A stretch of DNA of 64,000 bases from Vicinamibacterales bacterium (lineage in GTDB: Bacteria; Acidobacteriota; Vicinamibacteria; Vicinamibacterales; UBA2999): NCBI GenBank assembly GCA_041659285.1, contig JBAZYO010000004.1, forward strand, positions 384,601-448,600, given 5' to 3'. This document shows, in pieces, positions 34,827-42,370 of this stretch. Both the position numbers and the translations under genes were made by a program. The notes beneath the pieces were generated by a model. The model was not told where the DNA came from, did not search any database, and saw only the letters and a list, made by a program, of their open reading frames with translations. The first letter of the stretch is position 1. Each line of letters begins with the position of its first letter.

Positions 34827-36083
34827 TCAGCTCCAGCCCTTGACGGTTTCGCGGACGATCGCGAGCACGGCCTCGCGCTCGCCCGCGGTGAACGAGGTAT
34901 ATCGCGGATCCGCGACGCCACCCGAGAGGATCGCGCGCAGGCGCGCCACCAGGGCCGCGCGCGCTTCCGCGGGCAGGCCGTCGAAGGCCGGCGATTGGAT
35001 CATGTAGCTGCAACGATACCGGAACAACCGCGTCGCCAGGTCGAAGTCGCGCAACGAACGGCCCAGTGAGTCGCGCGTGCCGGCCGCGGCAAAGACCGTC
35101 GCGAACGCGGACGAGGCGCGAACCGGCGCGTCGAGCCTGGCTTCGTCCACGAACAGAAGGTAGTCCGCGGTTTCGTTCACCAACTCCCGCAACTCACCGC
35201 CCGCGAAGTCGAGCCGCGACTCCGCCATCGCAATGCGGGTTTCCCAGCCCAGCCGCGTCAGCAGGTTGAGCGCGTGGCCCTGGTGATCGAACACCATCAA
35301 TGCCGCGATGTCACTCGACGGGATCGGATAGGCGGCGGCCGCCACCTGCGCATCGAGCACCGCGCGATTCAGCGTGGCCTCGCTAATCGCCGCCTCGGGG
35401 TTCGAGGGATCCGTCACCATGGCGTTGCCCATGTGACGCGCGGCACCGTGGGATCCGACCACGTACCATCCTCCCCAACGCTGCTTCAGCGGGCTGCGAT
35501 GATCGACCAGGAAGCTGCCCAACTGCGGCATGGTGCGGCCGTCGGGGCCCGTGAACATGCTGCGCACGAGGATGCCGGGCACGTCCATGCTGTTCGCCGA
35601 CAGGTGGCAGGTCAGGCACGCGCTGGGCCTGGCGAACGCCACCGCCGCCGCATCCTGGCGCAGCGTGTAGAACATCACGCCCTGCCGGGGATCGTGGGAC
35701 GCTATCTCGATCACCGGTGCGCCCGGGATGTAGCCCACGACCACGCGGTCGTTGAAGTACAACGCGCGCGGATTCTGCGGGTTGGTGAAGGCATGCTGGA
35801 CGCCGGTCTTCGAGAACAGCAGCACCTGCGATTCAACCGGGACGTGGAGCGCCGAGAGGAGCGACCGCAGGTAGCCCTGCTGGCCGTCAAACGCCAGCGT
35901 CACCGCGCCGGCCGCGAGATCGGCTTGCAGCCGCGCCACGGGATCCGCGGGATCCGTCCAGCGGTAGTCGATGGCGGGGTGTTGATCGAGCGTCCCTTGA
36001 AACGACGGGCGTCCGGGCTGCCCGGCGACGCTGACCAACGCCACCGCCCACGCGGCGCCGGCGACAGTTAACCAGCGAGTCAT
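34827..36083 (-). CDS. exported cytochrome c-motif protein of unknown function
   Basis: About 418 aa from the ATG at 36083, with signal peptide MTRWLTVAGAAWAVALVSVA. A single haem-binding motif CLTCH lies near residue 160, followed by LSANSMDVPGILVRS. The surroundings (DHRSPLKQRWGGWYVVGSHG) recall large exported c-type proteins found with di-haem enzymes, but I do not recognise a characterised family. Its function and redox partner are unknown. It precedes crcB with no gap and is divergent from the TonB-dependent receptor gene. Confidence 0.6.
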   Translation of the reverse strand: MTRWLTVAGAAWAVALVSVAGQPGRPSFQGTLDQHPAIDYRWTDPADPVARLQADLAAGAVTLAFDGQQGYLRSLLSALHVPVESQVLLFSKTGVQHAFTNPQNPRALYFNDRVVVGYIPGAPVIEIASHDPRQGVMFYTLRQDAAAVAFARPSACLTCHLSANSMDVPGILVRSMFTGPDGRTMPQLGSFLVDHRSPLKQRWGGWYVVGSHGAARHMGNAMVTDPSNPEAAISEATLNRAVLDAQVAAAAYPIPSSDIAALMVFDHQGHALNLLTRLGWETRIAMAESRLDFAGGELRELVNETADYLLFVDEARLDAPVRASSAFATVFAAAGTRDSLGRSLRDFDLATRLFRYRCSYMIQSPAFDGLPAEARAALVARLRAILSGGVADPRYTSFTAGEREAVLAIVRETVKGWS

Positions 36084-36240
36084 GGTGCTCGGCGAGAAGC
36101 CTGTCTGTGTGATCTGCGTCAATCTGCGGCCTAGCCTACAACGAACGTCCGCCGGTCGCGGGACGGCTGTTGGGATGAGGGCCAGTCCATCTCGCTGCCG
36201 CGTGGGATCCATCACGACGGCCGTCGTGCATAATGATCCG

Positions 36241-38355
36241 ATGTTCAGAACGCGTCTTGCCGTCGTGGCGGCCCTGCTCGCCCCCACATTCTCGTTCGCC
36301 CAGTCCGCTCAGCCGCCCAGCATCACCTTGCCGCCGGTGATCGTGACCGCCCAGAAAGAGGCCGCCGACGTGAAGGCCGTTCCGGCCAGCGTCACCGTGG
36401 TCACCGGCGAGACCATCGCCAATGCCGGCCTGCGCGTGATCACCGACGCCGCCATGTTTGCGCCGAACACGGTGTTCACCGAGTTCACGGCGCGCAAGGT
36501 CAGCAACGCGCGGTTTCGCGGCATCGGCTCGAGCCCGGGCAACCCGGCCGTCACCACCTACCTCGACGGCGTGCCGCAGTTGAACAGCAACTCGTCGAAC
36601 ATCGAGTTGCTGGACGTCGATCAGATTGAGTTCGTCCGCGGGCCGCAGAGCTCGCTCTTCGGCCGCAACGCTCTCGGCGGCATCGTCAACGTCACCAGCG
36701 CGCGGCCGTCCACCGCCCGCTGGACCGGGTCGGTGGTGGCGCCGTTCGGCGACTTCGGCGCGAAAGAAGTCCGCGGCAACGTCTCGGGGCCGCTCGGCGA
36801 CACGGCGGCCATCAGCCTCGCCGCCGGCAGGCAGCAGCGCGAGGGCTACACCGTGAACCGGGTCACCGGCAACGACCTCGACTTTCGCGACGGCACGTTC
36901 GCCAAGGCGCAGTTGATGCTGACGCCGAACGCCAACTGGCAGGCGCGCGTCATCTACTCGCACGAACGCAACCGCGACGGCGACTACGCGCTGGGCGACC
37001 TCAACGCCATCCGCGAGACGCCGTTCCTCGTCTCGCGCAACTTCGAGGGCTTCACCAACCGCGACCTCAACGCCACCACCGTCAACCTGCGCCGCAGTGG
37101 CGACCGCATCTCGATTGAAAGCACGACCGGCGTCGTGAAGTGGAACACCGAGGACGAAACCGACCTCGACTACACGCCGCTGGCGCTGGCCACGCGCCGC
37201 AACGCCGAGGAGGATTTCCAGTTCACGCAGGAGCTGCGGCTGGCCTCGCCTGAGAATGCGCCGCTGCAGATCTCGGACACCCTGACGCTGAAGTGGCAGG
37301 GCGGGGTCGAGTACTTCAAGCAGAACTACGACCAGCTCGCCGTCAACACCCTCGGCGCGTTCGTGTTGTCGCCGCAGATTCCCTTTCCCGTGGCGCAGAC
37401 CTCACCGGAATCCGCGATCGACAGCAGCGGCGTGGGCGTGTTCGGGCACGGCACCTTGACCTTCAACGACCGGACCGACCTCACGGTGGGCCTGCGCTTC
37501 GATCACGAGCAGAGCGATGCCTCCCTGAACACGTTCTTCACGCCGGCGATCGCGCCGCCGAATCAAGTGACCGCCGACGCCAGCTTCTCGGATGTCTCAC
37601 CGCAGTTCGCGGTCGCGTTCCGCCCGATCGCCGGCACTTCGCTCTACGCCTCGGCCAGCCGCGGCTTCAAGGCCGGCGGCTTCAATCCCGCCGCCCTGCC
37701 CGGCAGCGAAGCCTACGGCGAAGAGCACGCCTGGCACGTCGAGGGCGGCGTGAAGTCCACGTTCGCCGGCGGGAAGATGTCGGCGAGCGCCGCCGTCTTC
37801 CACATCAAATGGGACGACCTGCAGTTGAACGTCCCGAACCCCTTCGTGCCCGGCCAGTTCTACATCGCCAACGTCGGCGGCGCGCGCAGCCGCGGCCTGG
37901 AGATGGAACTGGCGGCCCGGCCCGTCCGGGGCGTTGACCTGTTCGCATCGTTCGGCTTCACCAGCGCGCGGTTCGCCGACGGCACCGTGGCCGGCGGCGT
38001 CAGCGTGGCCCAGAACAAGCTGCCCTACACCCCGGATTACACCGGCGCGATCGGCGTCCAGCTGTCGCGCGCAATCACGCCGGCGGTGACGATCTACGGC
38101 CGCGGCGAAGCGGTGGCGTCCGGGGCGTTCGAGTACGACGAAGCCAACACCGCGCGGCAAGACGCCTACGGCCTGGCCAACTTCCGCGCCGGCGCGCGCG
38201 GCAAGTGGCTGTTCGCCGAGGCCTGGGTGCGCAACGCCTTCGACCAGATGTACGTGCCCATCGCCATTCCCTATCCGGGATTCGCGCCGTCGGGCTTCGT
38301 CGGCGAGAACGGCCGCCCGCGGACCGTCGGCGTCAGCGCCGGGTTCACGTTCTAA
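36241..38355 (+). CDS. TonB-dependent receptor
   Basis: Outer-membrane active transporter, 704 aa from the ATG at 36241. After signal peptide MFRTRLAVVAALLAPTFSFA comes a plug domain (PPVIVTAQKEA TonB box-like segment, RFRGIGSSPG, VDQIEFVRGPQSSLFGRNALGG) and a beta-barrel ending in VGVSAGFTF with the terminal aromatic Phe. The plug pattern is that of siderophore or vitamin receptors, but no substrate can be assigned. A transporter fragment follows 3 bp after its stop. Confidence 0.92.
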   Translation: MFRTRLAVVAALLAPTFSFAQSAQPPSITLPPVIVTAQKEAADVKAVPASVTVVTGETIANAGLRVITDAAMFAPNTVFTEFTARKVSNARFRGIGSSPGNPAVTTYLDGVPQLNSNSSNIELLDVDQIEFVRGPQSSLFGRNALGGIVNVTSARPSTARWTGSVVAPFGDFGAKEVRGNVSGPLGDTAAISLAAGRQQREGYTVNRVTGNDLDFRDGTFAKAQLMLTPNANWQARVIYSHERNRDGDYALGDLNAIRETPFLVSRNFEGFTNRDLNATTVNLRRSGDRISIESTTGVVKWNTEDETDLDYTPLALATRRNAEEDFQFTQELRLASPENAPLQISDTLTLKWQGGVEYFKQNYDQLAVNTLGAFVLSPQIPFPVAQTSPESAIDSSGVGVFGHGTLTFNDRTDLTVGLRFDHEQSDASLNTFFTPAIAPPNQVTADASFSDVSPQFAVAFRPIAGTSLYASASRGFKAGGFNPAALPGSEAYGEEHAWHVEGGVKSTFAGGKMSASAAVFHIKWDDLQLNVPNPFVPGQFYIANVGGARSRGLEMELAARPVRGVDLFASFGFTSARFADGTVAGGVSVAQNKLPYTPDYTGAIGVQLSRAITPAVTIYGRGEAVASGAFEYDEANTARQDAYGLANFRAGARGKWLFAEAWVRNAFDQMYVPIAIPYPGFAPSGFVGENGRPRTVGVSAGFTF

Positions 38356-38358
38356 CGA

Positions 38359-38562
38359 TTGGGTTGCGCCGGCGGCATCCTGCTCGGCTACGGCGCCCGT
38401 ATCGCCTACGGCTGCAACATCGGCGCTTACTTCAGCGGCATCGCCTCGGGCAGCCTCCACGGCTGGCTGTGGCTGGTGGCGGCGTTCGCGGGGAACATCG
38501 TGGGGACGAAGCTGAGACCGCTGTTCGACCTGAACGTGGAGAGGACGGGGTCGTCATGCTAA
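38359..38562 (+). pseudogene. C-terminal remnant of a YeeE/YedE-family transporter
   Basis: About 67 codons in frame from a TTG: the reading GGILLGYGARIAYGCNIGAY followed by FSGIASGSLHGWLWLVAAF is diagnostic for the last helices of YeeE/YedE (DUF395) thiosulfate/selenium-type transporters, normally 350-400 aa. The rest of the gene is missing; it begins 3 bp after the receptor's stop codon. This looks like a deletion or recombination scar. A short stand-alone membrane protein is possible but unlikely. Confidence 0.75.
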
Positions 38563-38686
38563 TTTGGCGATCTCGGGATTTGGGGATTTGGTGATTTGGG
38601 TTGCGTAATTTGGGGATTTTGGGATTTGGGGATTTGGGGGATTTCGCGGATTTCGCGGATTTGGCGGATTTGGCGGATTTGGCGAT
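38561..38686 (+). repeat. GATTTGGG tandem array A (forward)
   Basis: About 126 bp of degenerate 8-9 bp units, first GGGATTTGG/GTGATTTGG types, then five 9-bp GCGGATTTS units. It abuts the stop codon of the four-helix-bundle gene. Array B on the other side of that gene has the opposite orientation. Confidence 0.85.
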
Positions 38687-39073
38687 CTACCCTCGAGCGC
38701 GGCGATTCTTCTGGGCGAGCTGATGGTTCTTCCGCGCGGTGCCGTACGAGGCGGCGAAGATCGCCCGAAGTTGCTGCGCCTCGTCCAGTAGATCTTCTGA
38801 ATTCGCTGGCAACGTCAGGCCGCTGCGGGTCATGAGTTCAAGCCAGTAGACGGCCTCATCGATCTCCTCCACGACGAGTCCGAGCTTGGAAACAAACTCG
38901 GCCCGCGATCGCGCGCGACAGGCGGCTCGGTAGTTGGCACCGACGGAAGTGGCGCAACGAGACAACTGATCCGCCGGCCCCCGGCCAGCAGGGCTGTCGC
39001 GCATGACCCGCGTCAGGCCGGTGATCGCCACGGCAAACCTGAGGCTCCGCTCCTGGAGTTCGTTCTTGTCCAT
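38687..39073 (-). CDS. four-helix-bundle protein (23S rRNA IVS / S23 family)
   Basis: A 128-aa helical protein of the family first seen in intervening sequences of 23S rRNA genes (related to Avd of diversity-generating retroelements). Typical segments: LQERSLRFAVAITGLTRVM, DQLSRCATSVGANYRAACRA and SRAEFVSKLGLVVEEIDEAV with YWLELM. Biochemical role unknown; such genes are often scattered as single copies. Here it is flanked by inverted repeat arrays A and B, which suggests a mobile or repeat-associated unit. Confidence 0.85.
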   Translation of the reverse strand: MDKNELQERSLRFAVAITGLTRVMRDSPAGRGPADQLSRCATSVGANYRAACRARSRAEFVSKLGLVVEEIDEAVYWLELMTRSGLTLPANSEDLLDEAQQLRAIFAASYGTARKNHQLAQKNRRARG

Positions 39074-39185
39074 GGCTCACATAAGGAGCACAAGGGATGC
39101 CACCCGATTTCCGGCCTGAATCGACTTCCAGTGTCGGAGGGATGGAAATTACTGCCACTCGAACCGCCAACCGCTAGCGCAAAAA

Positions 39186-39260
39186 TCGACAAATCCCAAA
39201 ATCCCAAATCCGTGAGCCAAATCCCCAAATCACGAGATCACAAGATCACAAGATCACAAC
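39186..39260 (-). repeat. GATTTGGG tandem array B (reverse)
   Basis: About 75 bp reading CCCAAATCC-type units on the plus strand and ending with three AGATCACA units. It is the reverse complement in style of array A, so the four-helix-bundle gene lies between inverted arrays. Confidence 0.8.
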
Positions 39261-39274
39261 ATTCGATCTCGACC

Positions 39275-39289
39275 TGTTGACTATCAACA
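39275..39289 (+). promoter_or_regulatory. PadR operator palindrome 1
   Basis: TGTTGACTATCAACA is a perfect 6-3-6 palindrome 32 bp upstream of an identical copy. The pair precedes the padR-type gene and is the obvious binding site for its product. Confidence 0.65.
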
Positions 39290-39306
39290 CGAGTCGTGAG
39301 ACCTTC

Positions 39307-39321
39307 TGTTGACTATCAACA
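39307..39321 (+). promoter_or_regulatory. PadR operator palindrome 2, overlapping the start codon
   Basis: Second perfect TGTTGACTATCAACA; its last base is the A of the ATG at 39321. Binding here would block both transcription and translation of the regulator. The 32-bp period is about three helical turns. Confidence 0.65.
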
Positions 39322-39653
39322 TGGCACCCAACTCCGAAGTCCCCTACGGCACCCTCGACCTCATGGTCCTCAAGACGCTGGCCGCCCTCAGCCCCCTGCA
39401 TGGCTACGGCATTGCCCGGCGCATCGAGCAGGTGGCGCAGGGCTCGCTGGCGCTGAACCAGGGAACCATCTATCCCGCCCTCCTTCGGCTCGAACAAAGA
39501 GGGTGGATTAAGAGTGACTGGGGGCTGAGCGAGAACAACCGCCGGGCCCGGTTCTACACCATCACCGCGGCCGGCAAGCGGCAACTCGCCGCCGAGGCCG
39601 ACCTGTGGGCGCAGACGGTCGCCACGGTCAATCGGTTGCTCGAGGAGTCGTGA
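39321..39653 (+). CDS. PadR-family transcriptional regulator (acidobacterial ADOP-linked type)
   Basis: A 110-aa winged-helix regulator: VPYGTLDLMVLKTLAALSPL, HGYGIARRIEQ, LNQGTIYPALLRLEQRGWI and RRARFYTITAAGKRQL. These match the PadR subfamily that is greatly expanded in Acidobacteria next to ADOP permeases, and two such permease genes follow. Start at 39321 is chosen over a TTG 12 bp upstream, as the palindrome ends there. It probably represses itself and the permeases. Confidence 0.9.
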   Translation: MAPNSEVPYGTLDLMVLKTLAALSPLHGYGIARRIEQVAQGSLALNQGTIYPALLRLEQRGWIKSDWGLSENNRRARFYTITAAGKRQLAAEADLWAQTVATVNRLLEES

Positions 39654-39656
39654 ACG

Positions 39657-39727
39657 GATCTGGTGATTTGGTGAATTGGTGATCTGGTGATTTGCCATTC
39701 GTGATTTTGGGATCTGGGGATTTGCCC
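39657..39727 (+). repeat. GATTTGGG tandem array C (forward)
   Basis: About 70 bp of GATCTGGTGATTTGGTG-type units between padR and the first permease. The permease ATG follows the final GGGGATTTG unit directly, so any leader or ribosome site of that gene is made of repeat sequence. Confidence 0.8.
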
Positions 39728-42367
39728 ATGCCGACGTTGATTTCGCGATTGCTTGATCTCGTGTTGTGGCGCCAACGGGAAGAGCGGCTGACGGAGGAGA
39801 TCCAGGCGCATCTCGATCTGATGGCTGACGACTACGTCGCGCAGGGGATGTCGCCCGCCGATGCGCGGCTCGCGGCGCGGAAAGCGTTCGGTGGCGTGGA
39901 CCAGATCAAGGAGCGCTATCGCGACCAGCGCGGTCTGCCCATGATCGATGCCCTCACTCAGGACGCCCGCTACAGCATCCGGATGCTCGGCAAGGAGCGC
40001 GCCCTCACCATTACCGCCATCATGGCGCTCGGGATCGGCATTGGCGCCAGCAACGTGTCGTTCACCATGGTGAACGCGCTGCTGTTGCGGGACCTGCCGG
40101 TACCGGGCGGCCACGAGATTGTCGGACTCCGCCACTTCGATCTCCAGCGATCGCAAACCGTCGGTGCCTCGTGGCTGGAGTACCAGGATTGGCAATCCGA
40201 GCTGAAGTCGTTTGCCCAACTGACCGCGTACAGAAGTGCGACGGTCACGATCGGCGACCAGGGCCTGGCGCCGGATCAAATCAGCCTGACCCATGTCTCG
40301 GCCAACACTCTCGAAACACTGCGCGTGGCGCCGGAACGCGGTCGCGCGTTTCGACCGGAGGAGGACGCCGCGGGTGCCGCGCCGGTCGTGATCCTGTCGC
40401 ATGCGCTATGGCAGCGCCGTTACGGCGGTGACCCGTCCGTCGTCGGCCGCAGCGTCCGACTGGGAGCAGCCTTTGCTACCGTCATCGGCGTCATGCCCCA
40501 GGGCTTCGGGTATCCCGGGGCGACCGACGCGTGGCAAACCCTCGCGCTCGGGCCGGCGGTACTGAACCAACCGCGCAGCACGCGCAACCTAGGTGTCGTG
40601 GGGCGGCTGTCGCCCGGCAGCACGATCGCGACGGCGCAAACCGAGCTCGACGCGGTCGAGGCCCGCCATGCGCAACAGCATCCTGACAGCCACCGCCAGC
40701 TGCAGACCACCGTGGTGCGGTACGCCGAGTTCAACAATGGCGGCTGGTGGCGCGTGTTGCCGCCTCAGCTCCTGGTCACCGGTCTCGTGCTGCTAATCGC
40801 GTGCGCCAACGCGGCCAACCTGCTGCTGGCCCGCGCGGCCGGCCGTTCGCGCGAAATCGCGTTGCGGGTCGCGTTGGGCGCCACCCGCCTCAGAATCGTC
40901 CGCCAGCTGATGATCGAAAGCTTGGCCCTGGCCATGGCGGCTGGTCTCGTCGGTTATGTCGTCTCGCTCGCCGGCGTGGCGTTTGTCGACTCCACCATGG
41001 CCGAGGTCTCGCGGCCGACCTGGGTAGTCTTCTCGATGGACGCGCGCGTGATCGGATTCCTGGCGGCGCTGTGCGTGACGACGCCGGTGCTGTTTGGACT
41101 GGTTCCCGCGCTCCACCTGTCGCGGACGAAGGCGATTGAGCTGCTGAAGGAAGGCGGACGCGGCGGCACGCCGCGGCGGCTGCAACGATGGACGAGCGGC
41201 CTGGTGGTCGCCGAGATTGCGTTGTCGCTCGTGGTGCTGGCGTGCGCCGGCATCCTGATCCGCACCATGCTGTCGTTGCGGGACGCTGATCGCGTAGTCG
41301 ACCTGGAACACATGATGTCGGCCCGGTTCACGCTGCCGCCAGCCTATGGCAACGACGATGCGCGACTGGCGTTCGTCACCAGGTATATCGAACGCTTGCA
41401 GGGCCGCCCGGCCATTGCCGCGTCTGCGGTGGCGAGCGCTGCGCCGTTCTCAGGAGTGCCGCCACGCCACAAGCTGGTGCTGCCCAATCAGCCAATCGGC
41501 GATCCCCTGCTGGCGCCGGATCTGAGCATCGTGAGTATCAGCCCGCGCTACTTCGAGGCCATGGGCGTGACGCTCGTTCGCGGGCGCGTGTTCGAGGCAG
41601 CGGACAAAGCGCCCGGCAGCGCAGTGGCAATCGTCAACCAGCGCTTTGCCGAGATCTACTTTCCGCAGGCCGATCCGATCGGCCAGCAAATTCGGCTGGT
41701 CGAAACGGCGGCGCCCGACCGGGCACTACCATGGCTGACCATCGTCGGCGTTTCGCCGTCGATCCGCCAGACGATCGTGACCGAGGCCATCCCGATCGCG
41801 TACCTGCCGTATCGAGGAGAGACGTCCCCGTACCTGGCGATTGTCGCCCGCTCCCCGGCCGATGTGCGGGCGCTGGCACCGGTCCTGCGGGAGGAGTTGC
41901 GCGCGCTTGATGCGGGCATTCCGCTCGTGTCGCCGCAAACGGCGGCGCAGGTGTTGTCGGCACGGCTCTTCACGCACCACATCGCATCCGGGATCTTCAT
42001 CGCGCTGGGCCTGGTCGCACTGTTGGTGACGACGGCGGGACTCTACGTGATCACCGCTCATGCCGTGACTGCCCGCACCCAGGAGATAGGCGTCCGCATG
42101 GCGGTCGGCGCGCCGGCGATTTCGATCAGCTGGCTGATCGGCCGGCGCACTCTGCTGCTCGTGATACTGGGAAGCATCACCGGCGTCGCCGGCGCGTTGG
42201 CGTCCCTCGATCTGATGACCATCTTTGTCGCTGAGGCGGGCACCAACGACTGGCGCTTCGTCGTCGGCGTCGCCGCATTTCTGGCAGTGATTGGCCTGGC
42301 GGCGGCGCTCGTCCCGGCACGCCGTGCCGCCCGACTGGATCCCATGACCGCCCTCCGTCACGAATAG
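39728..42367 (+). CDS. ADOP-type MacB/FtsX permease 1
   Basis: An 879-aa permease of the Acidobacterial duplicated orphan permease group. The N-terminal prefix domain (TLISRLLDLVLWRQREERL, GMSPADARLAARKAFGGVDQ) precedes two FtsX units. Each unit has a large extracytoplasmic MacB-like domain (VVILSHALWQRRYGGDPSVV) and transmembrane helices ending in an EIGVRMAVGA-type segment. No ATPase gene is nearby, hence 'orphan'. Substrate unknown. It lies 3 bp upstream of a second such gene and follows padR. Confidence 0.9.
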   Translation: MPTLISRLLDLVLWRQREERLTEEIQAHLDLMADDYVAQGMSPADARLAARKAFGGVDQIKERYRDQRGLPMIDALTQDARYSIRMLGKERALTITAIMALGIGIGASNVSFTMVNALLLRDLPVPGGHEIVGLRHFDLQRSQTVGASWLEYQDWQSELKSFAQLTAYRSATVTIGDQGLAPDQISLTHVSANTLETLRVAPERGRAFRPEEDAAGAAPVVILSHALWQRRYGGDPSVVGRSVRLGAAFATVIGVMPQGFGYPGATDAWQTLALGPAVLNQPRSTRNLGVVGRLSPGSTIATAQTELDAVEARHAQQHPDSHRQLQTTVVRYAEFNNGGWWRVLPPQLLVTGLVLLIACANAANLLLARAAGRSREIALRVALGATRLRIVRQLMIESLALAMAAGLVGYVVSLAGVAFVDSTMAEVSRPTWVVFSMDARVIGFLAALCVTTPVLFGLVPALHLSRTKAIELLKEGGRGGTPRRLQRWTSGLVVAEIALSLVVLACAGILIRTMLSLRDADRVVDLEHMMSARFTLPPAYGNDDARLAFVTRYIERLQGRPAIAASAVASAAPFSGVPPRHKLVLPNQPIGDPLLAPDLSIVSISPRYFEAMGVTLVRGRVFEAADKAPGSAVAIVNQRFAEIYFPQADPIGQQIRLVETAAPDRALPWLTIVGVSPSIRQTIVTEAIPIAYLPYRGETSPYLAIVARSPADVRALAPVLREELRALDAGIPLVSPQTAAQVLSARLFTHHIASGIFIALGLVALLVTTAGLYVITAHAVTARTQEIGVRMAVGAPAISISWLIGRRTLLLVILGSITGVAGALASLDLMTIFVAEAGTNDWRFVVGVAAFLAVIGLAAALVPARRAARLDPMTALRHE

Positions 42368-42370
42368 CCC

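Noticed and set aside
34827..34900. Fluoride riboswitch before crcB
   Set aside because: The gene follows the previous stop codon directly; no room for a riboswitch.
38561..39260. CRISPR array
   Set aside because: Units are 8-9 bp with no spacers and no cas genes; these are simple tandem repeats.
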